A stretch of DNA of 64,000 nucleotides from Aminobacter ciceronei. Lineage in GTDB: Bacteria; Pseudomonadota; Alphaproteobacteria; Rhizobiales; Rhizobiaceae. Shown here one piece after another: positions 1 through 9,341 of the stretch; the stretch's first letter is position 1; each line of letters begins with the position of its first letter. The DNA lies in assembly GCF_014138625.1 (NCBI RefSeq), contig NZ_JACJHY010000018.1, positions 1 through 64,000 of the forward strand, written 5' to 3'. A program made the position numbers and the translations under genes. Under the pieces are notes generated by a model. That model saw only the letters and a list, made by a program, of their open reading frames with translations, ran no database searches and had not been told where the DNA came from.

Positions 1-403
1 GGGGCTTCAGCCCCGCCCTTCTCTCCGAATTCCGACATGACCGAAATGGGGTGGATTCCTGCCCGTCCGGTTCTGAGCGGTGGAGTCGGAAAAGCGGCCA
101 TTCAGGTGGCCGCCCCACTTCGACCGCAACGCGCCCCAACGCCGGTCGTCCACACCGTTCGCCTTCAAACCTAATAGCAGTCAGACTTCTTCTTGACCCG
201 GCACGTCCAGAACGCCCTTTGGCCCTCGTCGGGAATTACAGGCTGAAAACTGAATGGGCAGTATCACTCGCCGCCGCTCGCGTCACGCGAACACAAAGCT
301 CGGCGCGTTCGTGGTTCAGACCCAAGACTTCCGCAGTTGATACGGATAAACATAGGGTTCGCCGACGATCAGCAGACGGATTGGCTCAACAGCCAACACA
401 CAG
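1..403. other. Intergenic region before the permease, no gene recognised
   Basis: I see no supported gene here. A 118-codon open frame covers most of it, but its composition (Ser/Arg/Pro-rich, no domain) is that of a chance frame in GC-rich DNA. The tract has the look of decayed DNA: phrases such as GACCGAAATGGGGT recur in altered form at about 17,770. No convincing promoter or terminator was identified. Confidence 0.4.
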
Positions 404-1729
404 GTGAAAACTTTGGAGCTCCCCGAGACGAAGCTGCGACGGTCGATAGGGCCGTTTCAGCTCACGCTCTACGGCCTCGGTAGCATGCTCGGCTCCGGCA
501 TCTATGGCCTGATCGGACAGGCCGCCGGGCTGGCAGGCAATACAGTCTGGCTGGCCTTCCTGGTGGCCATGGTTGCGGCGTTGCTGACGGCGCTGTCCTA
601 TGCGTCGCTTGGGTCGCGCTATCCGCGAGCGGGTGGTGCCGCCTTCGTCACCGAGCGTGCCTTCGGCATGCCGCTCCTGAGCTTCGTCGTCGGCCTCTCT
701 GTCGTCGCCTCCGGGCTGACGTCCATCGCGACCCAATCGCAGGTCTTTGCCGTCAATCTCGCCTCGGTCACCGGAATGGCGATGCTGCCGATCTGGGCGA
801 TCGCAATCGGATTCCTGCTCGTCCTGACCGGGCTGGTGCTGCGAGGCATTCGTGAGGCGATGTGGGTGAACGTCACCTGCACGCTGATCGAGGCGGCGGG
901 GCTTCTCTTGGTGATCGCGGTCGGCATTCCTTACTGGGGCTCGGTCGATCTGCTGGAGACCCCGGGGCTGCCCGGCAACGACGTCCTGATCGTGCTGGTC
1001 TTCCAGGGCGCGGTGCTGACCTTCTTCGCCTTTATCGGGTTCGAGGACATCCTCAACGTCGCCGAGGAATGCCGCGATCCGCAGCGCACGATTCCCGTGG
1101 CGCTGGTAAGCGCGATGGTCGTGGGCGCCTCGATCTATGTGGCTGTCGCCATCTCGGCCATCTCGGTCGTGCCGTGGCAGGAACTCGCGGAAGCTCCGGG
1201 CCCTCTGACCGAAGTCATGCGCAGGGCCGCACCCGCCATCCCGGTTGCTGTGTTCGCTGGCATCACCCTTTTCGCCGTCGCGAACACGGCGCTCGTCAAT
1301 TACGTCACCAGTTCGCGCATGATCTATGGCATGGCGCGGCAGGGCCTTCTTCCCGCCGCCCTGGGCAAGGTTCAGTCCCGGACACAGACACCCTATCTGG
1401 CAACGCTCGCTCTCCTTGTGCTGCTTCTCCCCCTGGCGTTCTTCGGCAGCATCGCCCAGCTCGCGTCGGCTTCGGTGCTGATGCTGCTTGTGGTGTTCGC
1501 GATCGTCAACGGCGCGCTCGTGGTCCTACAGGGCCGGGTCAGCGAGGCGAAGGGTAAGTTCGAGGTGCCGCGTTGGGTGCCTGCGCTGGGAACGATCATC
1601 TGTCTCGTCCTGATTTCGGTCAGGCTGACCAGCAGCGACTGGCAGGCGCCCGCGCTCGCCGGAACGATGCTGGTGGGCATGCTTGCACTCTATGCCGCCC
1701 AGACAGGTCTGGCGGCGCGCCGGACATGA
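404..1729 (+). CDS. APC-family amino acid/amine permease
   Basis: This 441-residue protein is a secondary transporter of the amino acid-polyamine-organocation superfamily. About 12 hydrophobic helices are visible. The N-terminal GLGSMLGSGIYGLIG stretch matches the glycine-rich unwound TM1 substrate-binding segment of the family. The internal FAFIGFEDILNVAEE stretch matches the TM6 region, where APC members carry a conserved FxGFE-type motif. The substrate cannot be deduced. The start used is GTG at 404 and lacks a strong Shine-Dalgarno sequence, so the exact N-terminus is uncertain, but the GSGIYGL motif lies about 30 residues in, as usual. It stands alone on the plus strand; the next genes are on the other strand. 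Confidence 0.85.
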   Translation: MKTLELPETKLRRSIGPFQLTLYGLGSMLGSGIYGLIGQAAGLAGNTVWLAFLVAMVAALLTALSYASLGSRYPRAGGAAFVTERAFGMPLLSFVVGLSVVASGLTSIATQSQVFAVNLASVTGMAMLPIWAIAIGFLLVLTGLVLRGIREAMWVNVTCTLIEAAGLLLVIAVGIPYWGSVDLLETPGLPGNDVLIVLVFQGAVLTFFAFIGFEDILNVAEECRDPQRTIPVALVSAMVVGASIYVAVAISAISVVPWQELAEAPGPLTEVMRRAAPAIPVAVFAGITLFAVANTALVNYVTSSRMIYGMARQGLLPAALGKVQSRTQTPYLATLALLVLLLPLAFFGSIAQLASASVLMLLVVFAIVNGALVVLQGRVSEAKGKFEVPRWVPALGTIICLVLISVRLTSSDWQAPALAGTMLVGMLALYAAQTGLAARRT

Positions 1730-1747
1730 GTGTCCATCTTCTGCGCT

Positions 1748-2521
1748 TCAAGCGTAGTGACTGCCGAGAGGAAACCGGACGGCTTCTCCATCCTTCAGGG
1801 CCACGATCTCTCCCTCGCCGAGCGGCTCCCAGATGTCATCGCTCAGCGGCACGCTGGCGACGAGGGTGACGAAATGATCCTGGCCCTCGATCGATATGCC
1901 GGGTGCCATGCCGTCACGGGAATCCCGCGAGCAGTATCGGCGCAGCAATACCAGTCCTGGAGGCCCGACTTTTCGGGTGCTTCCGTTCTTGCGGCGGTCG
2001 CCTTGAGTGAAAAGGGTGTCGCCGTCCGAGTAGAGAAAGTTCGCGGGACCCATCACCCTCAGTTCCGCCGCGCACGAAGCGAGCACCGCCATGCGTAACT
2101 CCAGTGAGGGAACTTCCCCAGGCACGGTCCAGACGGAACGCATTCGATCAAGCAGGCCGCAAAAGGCCAGTTCCGCATCCGTTTCTCCGACGGGGCAAAA
2201 GGACTTCGACTGGAAATCCTAGTCGGCGAGAATCCCCTGCAGCCAGCCGTTGTGCGCGAACAGGTGGTCCGAACCCGACAGCTCCCGGATGAAGGGCTGG
2301 GTAATCCGATAGGCACCGTCGCCCATCGTCGCCTTGCGGATGTGGGAAACGACGATCCGACTGCTCAGATCGTGATCCGCGACGATCCGGACCCAGTCGC
2401 TGAGGAAGCGCCAGAACAATGCGGCAGAGGCGGCAAATTCCGCCAGGTCATCAGGGCAATCCAGGCTCCGCACTTTGTAGCTGTAGACTATGCGGCTCTC
2501 CCGATCGGTCGGCGGCTGCAT
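1748..2521 (-). pseudogene. Broken class II glutamine amidotransferase (YafJ/EgtC-like)
   Basis: Two segments in one reading frame together resemble the YafJ-type N-terminal-nucleophile amidotransferase. The first carries SHIRKATMG and LFAHNGWLQGI, the second CPVGETDAELAFCGLL and LYSDGDTLF. They are separated by an in-frame TAG at 2219-2221, right after the AHNG motif. The 5' part is also lost: functional members begin Met-Cys, the Cys2 being the nucleophile, followed by an N(A)DGWG motif, and neither is present. The remnant begins 4 bases after the stop of the beta-CASP hydrolase gene, so it was probably the second gene of that operon. With no nucleophile and an amber codon, glutaminase activity is not expected. 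A sequencing error could explain the TAG but not the missing N-terminus. Confidence 0.8.
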
Positions 2522-2524
2522 CAG

Positions 2525-4120
2525 CTATTCGGATTTGTCTTCCAGCCCACGCCGCAAGCGCCTGATGATTGTCGAACGAGATCGTTCGTCGGCGGCGGCG
2601 TTGACCTCCTGAGTGATATCGATGAGGAGCTTGGAGAGGTCGTTGTGCCAGTCGAGTCGCGCAACTTTGTCGGGTTTAAGCCGACGAGGCTTGTTGACGT
2701 CGATCTGCTGGGCCGCCTCGGGGCCAAGCTCATAGGCATCGTCGATGAGCGGCAGGATGAGCCGGTTGTACCCCAGAGAGGATGAAAGCCGGTCGCGCAA
2801 CCCATCGAGCCCGGCTTCTTCGCCGTGGGTGAGGAACATCGATCGGCGCACCGGGAAGCGCTTCTTCACCCAGGACACGAGTTCTGGCGCGTCAGCATGG
2901 CCGGAATAGAAGTCGAACTGTTCAATGCGCGCCTTGACGTCGACCTCTTCACCCTGGATGCGGACCCGCGAGGCGCCGTCGAGCAGAATGCGCCCGAGTG
3001 AGCCTTGCGCCTGAAAGCCCGCCATCATGATCGTAGCGTTGTGTCGCCAGAGGTTCGCCTTGAGATGATGGCGGATACGGCCAGCATCGCACATGCCGCT
3101 GGCAGCGATCACGATGAAGAAGCCGGAGAGCCGATTGATGGCCTTGCTTTGCTCAACGGTCTCAGTGAAGCGAATGGAGTCGGACCGCAGCGCGGCAAGC
3201 AATTCGTGTCCACCATCTATCTCGGCAGCATGACGCTCGAAGACAGCGCTGGCTCGGGTTGCCAAGGGCGAGTCGACGAAGATTGGTCCGGACGGTGTCG
3301 AGCCATCACGTGCAAGCAGGAAAAGGTCCACAAGCAGTTCCTGGGTGCGCTCCACCGCGAAGGAGGGGATGACGAGCGGACCTCTCTGCTCGGCCGCGCG
3401 CCTGACTTCCTCGCCCAACTTCGCTCGGCGGCCTTCGCGGGAAACCTCTGACCGGTCACGATCGCCATATGTGGCCTCACAGATGAGGTAGTCCACGCCG
3501 ATCGGCCCATCCGGCTCGGCCTGCAGCAACTTCTGACCGGGCCCGATGTCGCCGGAGAAAAGCAACCGCAGCTGCCCTTCCTGTGTGCCGGTATCGATCT
3601 CGATCTCAACCGAGGCCGACCCGAGCAGATGTCCGGCATTCCAGTAGCGTGCGCGCATTCCGGTCGCGACAGTTGTCCATTCGCCATATTGCACCGGCCG
3701 GAATTGGCGCATGCACGCGGTAACGTCCGACATCGTATAGATCGGCGTAATCTGTGGGCGGCCCCGCTGCGCGTTGCGGCGGTTGAGGTGCTCGACTTCC
3801 ATCTCCTGGATGTGCGCTGAATCCGGCAGCATGACGGAGCAAAGATCGACTGTCGGCAACGTCGCGTAGATCGGCCCCGCGAATCCGTGCTTGATCAGCT
3901 TCGGAAGGAGACCGCTGTGGTCGATGTGTGCGTGGGTGAGGAGGACGGCATCGATCGCGTCTGGTCTGAATGGAAAATCGCCGTAGTTCAGCTCCTTCTC
4001 GGATTTTGAACCCTGGAACATGCCGCAGTCGACGAGAACGCGACACTGTCCGGTTTCGATCTCGTAACACGAGCCGGTAACGCCGTGGGCGGCACCGTGA
4101 AAACGTAGAACCGGGCGCAT
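2525..4120 (-). CDS. MBL-fold/beta-CASP RNA-processing type hydrolase
   Basis: The 531-residue product has a metallo-beta-lactamase fold with the zinc-binding HAHIDH motif at residues 63-68 and an early GxxxxVTGSCY stretch. These are followed by a beta-CASP insert (IPSFAVERTQELL, then ASGMCDAGRIRHHL, then the YSGHAD and LTHGEE stretches). This domain order is that of bacterial CPSF/YhfP-like exonucleases acting on RNA; the true substrate is unknown. The start ATG at 4120 is preceded by GGAAGGG at optimal spacing, so the 34-residue upstream extension is rejected. It is divergent from the phosphorylase/PRPP synthetase pair, sharing a roughly 160-base promoter region. That arrangement fits a nucleic-acid turnover and salvage unit. 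Confidence 0.88.
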   Translation of the reverse strand: MRPVLRFHGAAHGVTGSCYEIETGQCRVLVDCGMFQGSKSEKELNYGDFPFRPDAIDAVLLTHAHIDHSGLLPKLIKHGFAGPIYATLPTVDLCSVMLPDSAHIQEMEVEHLNRRNAQRGRPQITPIYTMSDVTACMRQFRPVQYGEWTTVATGMRARYWNAGHLLGSASVEIEIDTGTQEGQLRLLFSGDIGPGQKLLQAEPDGPIGVDYLICEATYGDRDRSEVSREGRRAKLGEEVRRAAEQRGPLVIPSFAVERTQELLVDLFLLARDGSTPSGPIFVDSPLATRASAVFERHAAEIDGGHELLAALRSDSIRFTETVEQSKAINRLSGFFIVIAASGMCDAGRIRHHLKANLWRHNATIMMAGFQAQGSLGRILLDGASRVRIQGEEVDVKARIEQFDFYSGHADAPELVSWVKKRFPVRRSMFLTHGEEAGLDGLRDRLSSSLGYNRLILPLIDDAYELGPEAAQQIDVNKPRRLKPDKVARLDWHNDLSKLLIDITQEVNAAADERSRSTIIRRLRRGLEDKSE

Positions 4121-4284
4121 GAACCCTTCCCAATGTCTGAAGCCGAGAGGGCCTGTCGCCATCCCTCGAAAGGCTTTCGCATGAGCCGCGTCTCGGTCAG
4201 CTCGAAGCCCACTGAACTCCATGCTAGCCTAGCACGAAAGAGTTGCCCGGCAATCACGGGCTTGGCCCAAGGGATCTGTCCGCA

Positions 4285-5787
4285 GTGTTGAAGCTGAAGC
4301 GCATCGGGATCGACACGCAAAACGAGAGCATCGCTTATGTCGACAGGCACTGCCAGCTGTTCAGACCCGACCAGCACCGAGCTCTGAAAAAGGTCAGCAT
4401 CACCGGGGAAGGAGGACGCGAAGTTCTCGCATCGCTCGCCATTGCCGACGACGAAGGTATCGTTGCTGATGACGAACTCGGGCTCTCGGAGCAGGGTTTC
4501 TCAAGCCTCGGCCTTCCGGAAGGTTCTCCCGTCACGATCGCACCCGCAGTGCCTCCCCGCAGCCTCGAAAGCGTTCGCTCGAAGATCAGGGGCGCCACGC
4601 TTTCCTCGGACGACATCCGCAACATCGTCGTCGATATAGCCCATCACAGATACAGCGAAATGGATCTCGCAGCCTTTCTGATCGGATCGGCGAGTTTCAT
4701 GACCACAGACGAGCTATTGGCACTCACAGAAGCGATGATCGCGGTCGGCAGGAAGCTGGAATGGCGTCAGCCGATGGTCGTCGACAAGCACTGCATCGGT
4801 GGGATTCCTGGCAATCGTACCTCAATGATCATCGTCCCGATCGTGTCGGCCTACGGCCTCACGATCCCCAAGACATCATCGCGGTCCATCACATCTCCGG
4901 CGGGCACAGCCGATACGATGGAGGTGCTTGCGCGCGTCAACCTGTCGGTAGATGAAATGCGCCATGTCGTGAACGAGTGTGGTGGCTGCATCGTCTGGGG
5001 TGGCAACGTGAACCTCTCGCCAGCCGATGACATCATGATCTCGGTGCAGCGCCCGCTGGGGATCGACACGCGTGAGCAGATGGTGGCTTCCATCCTGTCA
5101 AAGAAGGTGGCGGCAGGATCTACGCATCTTGTGGTGGATATTCCTGTTGGACAGTCCGCAAAGGTCCGCGGGATGGAAGATGCGGTGCGCCTGAGAAAAC
5201 TGTTCGAATTTGTCGGTGACCGGCTCGGACTGCACATCGATGTCGCCGTCACTCCGGCCGCCGAACCAATCGGGCGGGGCATCGGGCCTGTGCTGGAAGC
5301 GCGTGACGTCATGGCCGTGTTGCGGTGTGAGGCGGACGCGCCTTCGGACCTTCGCGAAAAGTCCCTGCAGCTGTCCGCGCGCATCATCGAACTGGATCCG
5401 GCGTGCCGCGGCGGAACCGGTTATGCACGTGCCAGGGAATTGCTGGACTCAGGCTCCGCCTTGCGTTCGATGGAAAGAATAATGAGGTTGCAGGGCCCCC
5501 CGTCCATGACCTTCAATCTCGGCGAGCTGACCCATGAGGTGAATGCGAAAGTCAGCGGGAAGGTCCGAGACATGGATTGCTACCGATTGGCACGGATCGC
5601 CCGGTTGGCGGGCGCTCCACTCGATCGCGGCGCCGGCATCGATCTTCTTAGGAAGACAGGCGAAGTCGTAGAGGCAGGCGAAGTCGTCTATCGGATTCAT
5701 GCGGCCCACGCAGGAGACCTGGCGTTGGCAACCGAAGCTGCCGAACGCAATGTCGGCTTTGCGGTGGCACCCGCCAGTTTGCCCTGA
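4285..5787 (+). CDS. AMP-phosphorylase-type nucleoside phosphorylase (DeoA superfamily)
   Basis: About 500 residues. It carries the phosphate-binding signature KHCIGGIPGNRTS and, further on, SSRSITSPAGTADTMEV. The PGNRT form is that of archaeal-type AMP phosphorylases rather than the KHSTGGVGD of thymidine phosphorylase DeoA. The extra N-terminal domain of about 80 residues (LKLKRIGIDTQNE onward) is likewise an AMP phosphorylase trait. Predicted reaction: nucleoside 5'-monophosphate plus phosphate to base plus ribose 1,5-bisphosphate; many bacterial homologues are simply called thymidine phosphorylase. The start is taken at GTG 4285 (or TTG 4288) from homology, with AAGGGA upstream; an upstream TTG at 4243 is possible. 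The stop overlaps the next gene's ATG (TGATG), indicating translational coupling. Confidence 0.85.
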   Translation: MLKLKRIGIDTQNESIAYVDRHCQLFRPDQHRALKKVSITGEGGREVLASLAIADDEGIVADDELGLSEQGFSSLGLPEGSPVTIAPAVPPRSLESVRSKIRGATLSSDDIRNIVVDIAHHRYSEMDLAAFLIGSASFMTTDELLALTEAMIAVGRKLEWRQPMVVDKHCIGGIPGNRTSMIIVPIVSAYGLTIPKTSSRSITSPAGTADTMEVLARVNLSVDEMRHVVNECGGCIVWGGNVNLSPADDIMISVQRPLGIDTREQMVASILSKKVAAGSTHLVVDIPVGQSAKVRGMEDAVRLRKLFEFVGDRLGLHIDVAVTPAAEPIGRGIGPVLEARDVMAVLRCEADAPSDLREKSLQLSARIIELDPACRGGTGYARARELLDSGSALRSMERIMRLQGPPSMTFNLGELTHEVNAKVSGKVRDMDCYRLARIARLAGAPLDRGAGIDLLRKTGEVVEAGEVVYRIHAAHAGDLALATEAAERNVGFAVAPASLP

Positions 5788-6680
5788 TGCCCGTCTGGTC
5801 CACCGTCCACGCCTTCGGCGATCATGAAGAACCTGCGCGGCGGCTCGCGGAAGCACTCGGCTCGGATTTCAGGAGGATTGAACTGCGGCGGTTTCCGGAC
5901 GGCGAAAGCCTGGTACGGATAGCGCCGGAGACGGGAGCAGCGGTCATCTATTGCAGTCTCGATCATCCGAATGATCGGCTGGTTGACCTTCTGCTCGCAT
6001 CGTCCGCCTTACGGGACTCGGGCGTCCGGTCCATCGTGCTCGTAGCACCGTATCTCTGCTACATGCGCCAGGACGTGGCCTTCCAACTGGGCGAGGCAGT
6101 CAGCCAGAGGGTTGTTGCCGGACTTCTGTCAGATGCATTCGAAGGGCTGGTCACCGTCGACCCGCATCTGCATCGGACGCACGACCTGAACAGTGTCTTC
6201 AGCATACCTGTTACGCAGTTGAGCGCCGCGCTCCTTCTGGGTCGCGCGATCACCGCCAACAATGCCGGGAAGGACGCTGTCCTCGTCGGGCCTGACTGGG
6301 AATCCCGACAATGGGTCGAGACTGCCGCGAAAGCATCGGCACTTGATGTTCTCGTCGGCAGGAAGGTGCGCCGCGGCGATCGCGATGTCGCCATCGAGAT
6401 TGCCGGGTTGGATCGCGTCAAGGGACGGACGGCAGTCATCGTCGATGACGTTGTATCGTCGGGGTCGACCGTCTGCGCCGCCACCCGTCATCTTCTGGAT
6501 GCGGGAGCAGATCGCGTTGAACTGTTCGCAACGCACATGCTGAGCTCCGGAACAGACACTGCAGCGCTACATACTGCTGGGGTCTCCCGAATCGTCTCGA
6601 CCGACAGCGTGCGCCACGCCACGAACAAGATCCACCTCGCACCCCTCCTAGCTGAGGCGCTGCGTATGGGAATCGAATGA
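5787..6680 (+). CDS. Ribose-phosphate pyrophosphokinase (PRPP synthetase) homologue
   Basis: The 297-residue protein has the two phosphoribosyltransferase-like halves of PRPP synthetase. An N-terminal RRFPDGE motif is followed by VAPYLCYMRQD, the VDPHLHRTHDL stretch at the family's DLHxxQ region, a basic RKVRRGD loop near the flexible catalytic loop, and the PRPP loop VIVDDVVSSGST. It would make 5-phosphoribosyl diphosphate from ribose 5-phosphate and ATP. Its ATG overlaps the phosphorylase stop by one base, so the two are made in coordination. The central DLNSVF replaces the usual QIQGFF, so this is a divergent paralogue rather than the housekeeping prs. A special role beside an AMP-phosphorylase-like enzyme is inference. 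Confidence 0.85.
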   Translation: MPVWSTVHAFGDHEEPARRLAEALGSDFRRIELRRFPDGESLVRIAPETGAAVIYCSLDHPNDRLVDLLLASSALRDSGVRSIVLVAPYLCYMRQDVAFQLGEAVSQRVVAGLLSDAFEGLVTVDPHLHRTHDLNSVFSIPVTQLSAALLLGRAITANNAGKDAVLVGPDWESRQWVETAAKASALDVLVGRKVRRGDRDVAIEIAGLDRVKGRTAVIVDDVVSSGSTVCAATRHLLDAGADRVELFATHMLSSGTDTAALHTAGVSRIVSTDSVRHATNKIHLAPLLAEALRMGIE

Positions 6681-6856
6681 CCCATAACCCTTCGGGCTTT
6701 GCGCCATGGGCTTCGCAAGCGTCGAGCTGGAGGATGCCGCTGCTGACCCGAGTGAGACGATCTCTGGAGAGCGTGGCACGTAGATCAAGCCCAACCCGTT
6801 GCGGCCCTACCTGCAACGAAATTCGCCGCCTTGCTAAGCCTCGGACGGAACAGCGG

Positions 6857-8194
6857 TCAACGATGGGACCCACTCAGTTTGATACGCGCCTCAAAGCCAT
6901 CGATATGGCCGGGGCGCGGTGAAGAGAGGTCGAGCCTGGTACCAATCCGCTCGGCGATTGTCGCCACTATCGATAGTCCGATCCCGCTTCCCCGGCCGAT
7001 ACTGCCGTTTCGCTCGAAACGCCTGGTGAGCAATTCCAGTCTTTCCGGAGATACGAGCGGCCCCCCGTTCGCGACCGAGAGTTCTCCACTCGCTGACAGC
7101 GAAACCTCGACCGCAGAATTCTTGCCGCCATGCTGAAGCGCGTTGTCGATGAGGTTGCGGCAAAGGATTCCGACCGTATCGGGGTCAATCGGCGACAGGA
7201 CCGACGTGTCAGGAAGTGCCAGAACGATGCGTTCCTGCTGTCCGCTACGGTTCATGTCGTGCACGACCACGGACACCGCATCGCGCAGGTCACTGTCGGC
7301 GTCCAGCGTCAGCCGCCCACCTTCCGCCCGGGCCAGCTGCATCAGCCGTTCGGATCGCGCGGTGAGGCGCTTCAGCGCGGCCTCGATGTCGGAGGCGCGC
7401 TGCGCTGTTTGGGGTTCCGCGGTCTCCTTGCGGATGCGCTGCGCCTGGGCGATGGCTCCGGCAAGCGGGGTGCGCAGTTCGTGGGCGGTATTTGCCGCGA
7501 GGCTCCTCTCGGCGTCGAAGGCCGACCGTAGCCGTGCGAGCAAAGCATTCATGGTCTCGGCCAGTGGCGCGACTTCGCTCGGCAGGTCTTCGGCGGAGAC
7601 AGCGGCGAGGTCCTTCTCGCTGCGGGTCTCCAGCTGTTCGCGAAACCTGCGCAGGGGCCGCGTGCCCTGTCGTACCGCGAGGATGATCGCGCCGAAGGCC
7701 GCTGGTATGACGAGGAGCACCGGGAGCCCCAGCACCATCTGCATCTCGCGAATGACAGAAGTTTGGTTGGACACCGGCTGCGCGACGGTGATGACGACGG
7801 TGCCCTGCAAAGCCTCTTCGCTGTAGAGGCGATGCCGCGCGGTGCGCCGGAAACCCGGACCGTCATAGGGCGGGAAGGCGGAAAGATCTGCCGCGTGGGA
7901 TTGCAGCAGAACCGCGCCGCTTTCGTTCCGCACCACATAGGTGAACAGCTCCTCGTGGCTGCGGATTGCCGCCAGCCGCTGGCTGGCCGCGTCGCCGTCC
8001 TCGCGACTGACGATGTCGAGCACCGCCAGCGGCAGCAGGCGTTGCGCCGTCTCCTGAAGCGACGAATCGAAGACCTCCTCGATCTCGTGCCGAAGTAGTA
8101 CAGCGGTCGCCCATGCGGCGCCGACCCATATCGCAAGCATGACGGCGCCTAGCGTCAGCAGGAGCCTTCCCTGCAAGCTGCGCGGCAGCCTCAT
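6857..8194 (-). CDS. Two-component sensor histidine kinase (QseC-like)
   Basis: A 445-residue membrane kinase. An N-terminal transmembrane helix lies near residues 10-32, followed by a periplasmic sensor domain and a second helix near 150-172. A HAMP-like linker then leads to the HisKA dimerisation box NTAHELRTPLAG, whose His is autophosphorylated. The ATPase domain has N-box RNLIDNALQHG and the glycine-rich GRGSGIGLSIV. Its ATG overlaps the TGA of the response regulator (ATGA at 8191-8194), so the pair is one transcription unit. It is divergent from the periplasmic redox operon that begins at 8992, which it probably controls; the signal is unknown. Confidence 0.92.
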   Translation of the reverse strand: MRLPRSLQGRLLLTLGAVMLAIWVGAAWATAVLLRHEIEEVFDSSLQETAQRLLPLAVLDIVSREDGDAASQRLAAIRSHEELFTYVVRNESGAVLLQSHAADLSAFPPYDGPGFRRTARHRLYSEEALQGTVVITVAQPVSNQTSVIREMQMVLGLPVLLVIPAAFGAIILAVRQGTRPLRRFREQLETRSEKDLAAVSAEDLPSEVAPLAETMNALLARLRSAFDAERSLAANTAHELRTPLAGAIAQAQRIRKETAEPQTAQRASDIEAALKRLTARSERLMQLARAEGGRLTLDADSDLRDAVSVVVHDMNRSGQQERIVLALPDTSVLSPIDPDTVGILCRNLIDNALQHGGKNSAVEVSLSASGELSVANGGPLVSPERLELLTRRFERNGSIGRGSGIGLSIVATIAERIGTRLDLSSPRPGHIDGFEARIKLSGSHR

Positions 8195-8850
8195 GCCCTT
8201 GCCAGCCGATAGCCGAGGCCGCGCTCGGTCTGGATGAGATCCGGTCCAAGCTTTTTGCGCAGGCGACTCACATGAACCTCGATCGTGTTGCTCTCGATCT
8301 CGGAATCAAAATCGTAAAGCTTCTCCTCCAGCTGGGATTTCGACAGCAACTGACCGGGGCGGGTAAGGAATGCGTCCAGCAAGGCCCATTCGCGTGCCGT
8401 CAGCTGAACTGCCTTTCCTTCGCGCCGGACGCTTCGGCGGGCGATGTCGATTTCCAGCGGACCGATGCGGATGATCGGGTTGGGATTGCCGGAATACCGT
8501 CGTGCGACCGAACCGATCCGCGCGGAAAGCTCGTCCAGATCGAATGGCTTGACGAGGTAGTCGTCGGCTCCGGCCTTCAGCCCTTCGATCCGATCGGAGA
8601 CTTGGTCAAGGGCCGTCAGGATGATGACCGGGGTAACGTTGCCTGCGCCGCGCAACCCCTTCAGGAAGACGATGCCACGACCGTCCGGCAGCATGAGGTC
8701 GAGAAGGACCAGATCGTGCGCCGCGCCGGCCATCGCGTCGCGAGCCGCGTCAAGGCGCGTCACCCAGTCGACCGAATGCCCGTCACCGGCGAGTTGGTCA
8801 CGCACCGCCGCACCCAGCACAGAATCGTCCTCGACCAGCAGCGTACGCAT
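8191..8850 (-). CDS. OmpR-family response regulator
   Basis: 219 residues. The N-terminal receiver has the acidic pair (VEDD), the phosphoacceptor Asp in LVLLDLMLPDG and the switch Lys in LVKPFDLDEL. The C-terminal winged-helix DNA-binding domain has RREGKAVQLTAREWALLDAF and ends ERGLGYRLA. The start ATG at 8850 has AAGG about 8 bases upstream. It is the first gene of a two-gene operon with the kinase and reads away from the PepSY/flavin operon, the usual layout for regulators such as those controlling PepSY-containing membrane redox genes. Autoregulation from the 8851-8991 interval is likely but not demonstrated. Confidence 0.94.
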   Translation of the reverse strand: MRTLLVEDDSVLGAAVRDQLAGDGHSVDWVTRLDAARDAMAGAAHDLVLLDLMLPDGRGIVFLKGLRGAGNVTPVIILTALDQVSDRIEGLKAGADDYLVKPFDLDELSARIGSVARRYSGNPNPIIRIGPLEIDIARRSVRREGKAVQLTAREWALLDAFLTRPGQLLSKSQLEEKLYDFDSEIESNTIEVHVSRLRKKLGPDLIQTERGLGYRLARA

Positions 8851-8991
8851 CTCATGCCTTCATTCGAAATCGAACTGTATCATCATCGCTGATCCTGACG
8901 ACTTGCTGAAGCAGCATGCGGCCGCGCTTCAGGAAAGCGTCAGCTTGATCTTCCAATATGAGGAAAGTCACCCCGGCTGGAGTCATGTGCC

Positions 8992-9309
8992 ATGCGCCTC
9001 GCCCTGACAATTCTCGCGTCGCTCGTCGCCCTGCCGATTGGCAGCGCGCGGGCCGATGACGACTGCTTCATTCCGATGGCCGACTGGATGCCGCGTGAGG
9101 CGGTGGCCGCGATGGCGGCTGAGCTTGGCTGGACCGTGCGCCGGATCAAGATCGACGACGGCTGCTACGAAATCATCGGAACCGACGCCGAGGGCCGGCA
9201 GATGGAAGCGACGGTCAATCCCGCGACCCTCGAGGTGATGAAGATCGAAGCGGACGATGACGACCGTGACAACGGAGCCCACCACAAAGGGCGACGAGAA
9301 GACAGGTAG
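8992..9309 (+). CDS. Secreted PepSY-domain protein
   Basis: 105 residues. A signal peptide (MRLALTILASLVALPIGSARA, cleavage after Ala-Arg-Ala) leads into a single PepSY domain. The domain pattern is EAVAAMAAELGWTVRRIKIDDGCYEIIGTDAEGRQMEATVNPATLEVM, typical of small periplasmic PepSY proteins found beside PepSY-TM redox proteins and two-component systems. The C-terminus is Asp-rich and then basic. The ATG follows GAGGAAAG. It is the first gene of an operon that includes a PepSY/flavoprotein reductase and ApbE. The role may be as an accessory or regulatory domain of that redox chain; no catalytic residues are evident. Confidence 0.82.
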   Translation: MRLALTILASLVALPIGSARADDDCFIPMADWMPREAVAAMAAELGWTVRRIKIDDGCYEIIGTDAEGRQMEATVNPATLEVMKIEADDDDRDNGAHHKGRREDR

Positions 9310-9341
9310 CGCGGCTTCATCAAGCCGTAACCGGATTGACC

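Noticed and set aside
51..407. 118-codon open frame at the left edge
   Set aside because: No domain, Ser/Arg/Pro-rich chance composition, overlaps the start of the permease gene and lacks a ribosome site.
862..1557. 231-codon frame inside the permease gene
   Set aside because: Shadow of the APC permease in another frame; Arg/Gly-rich and without a start signal.
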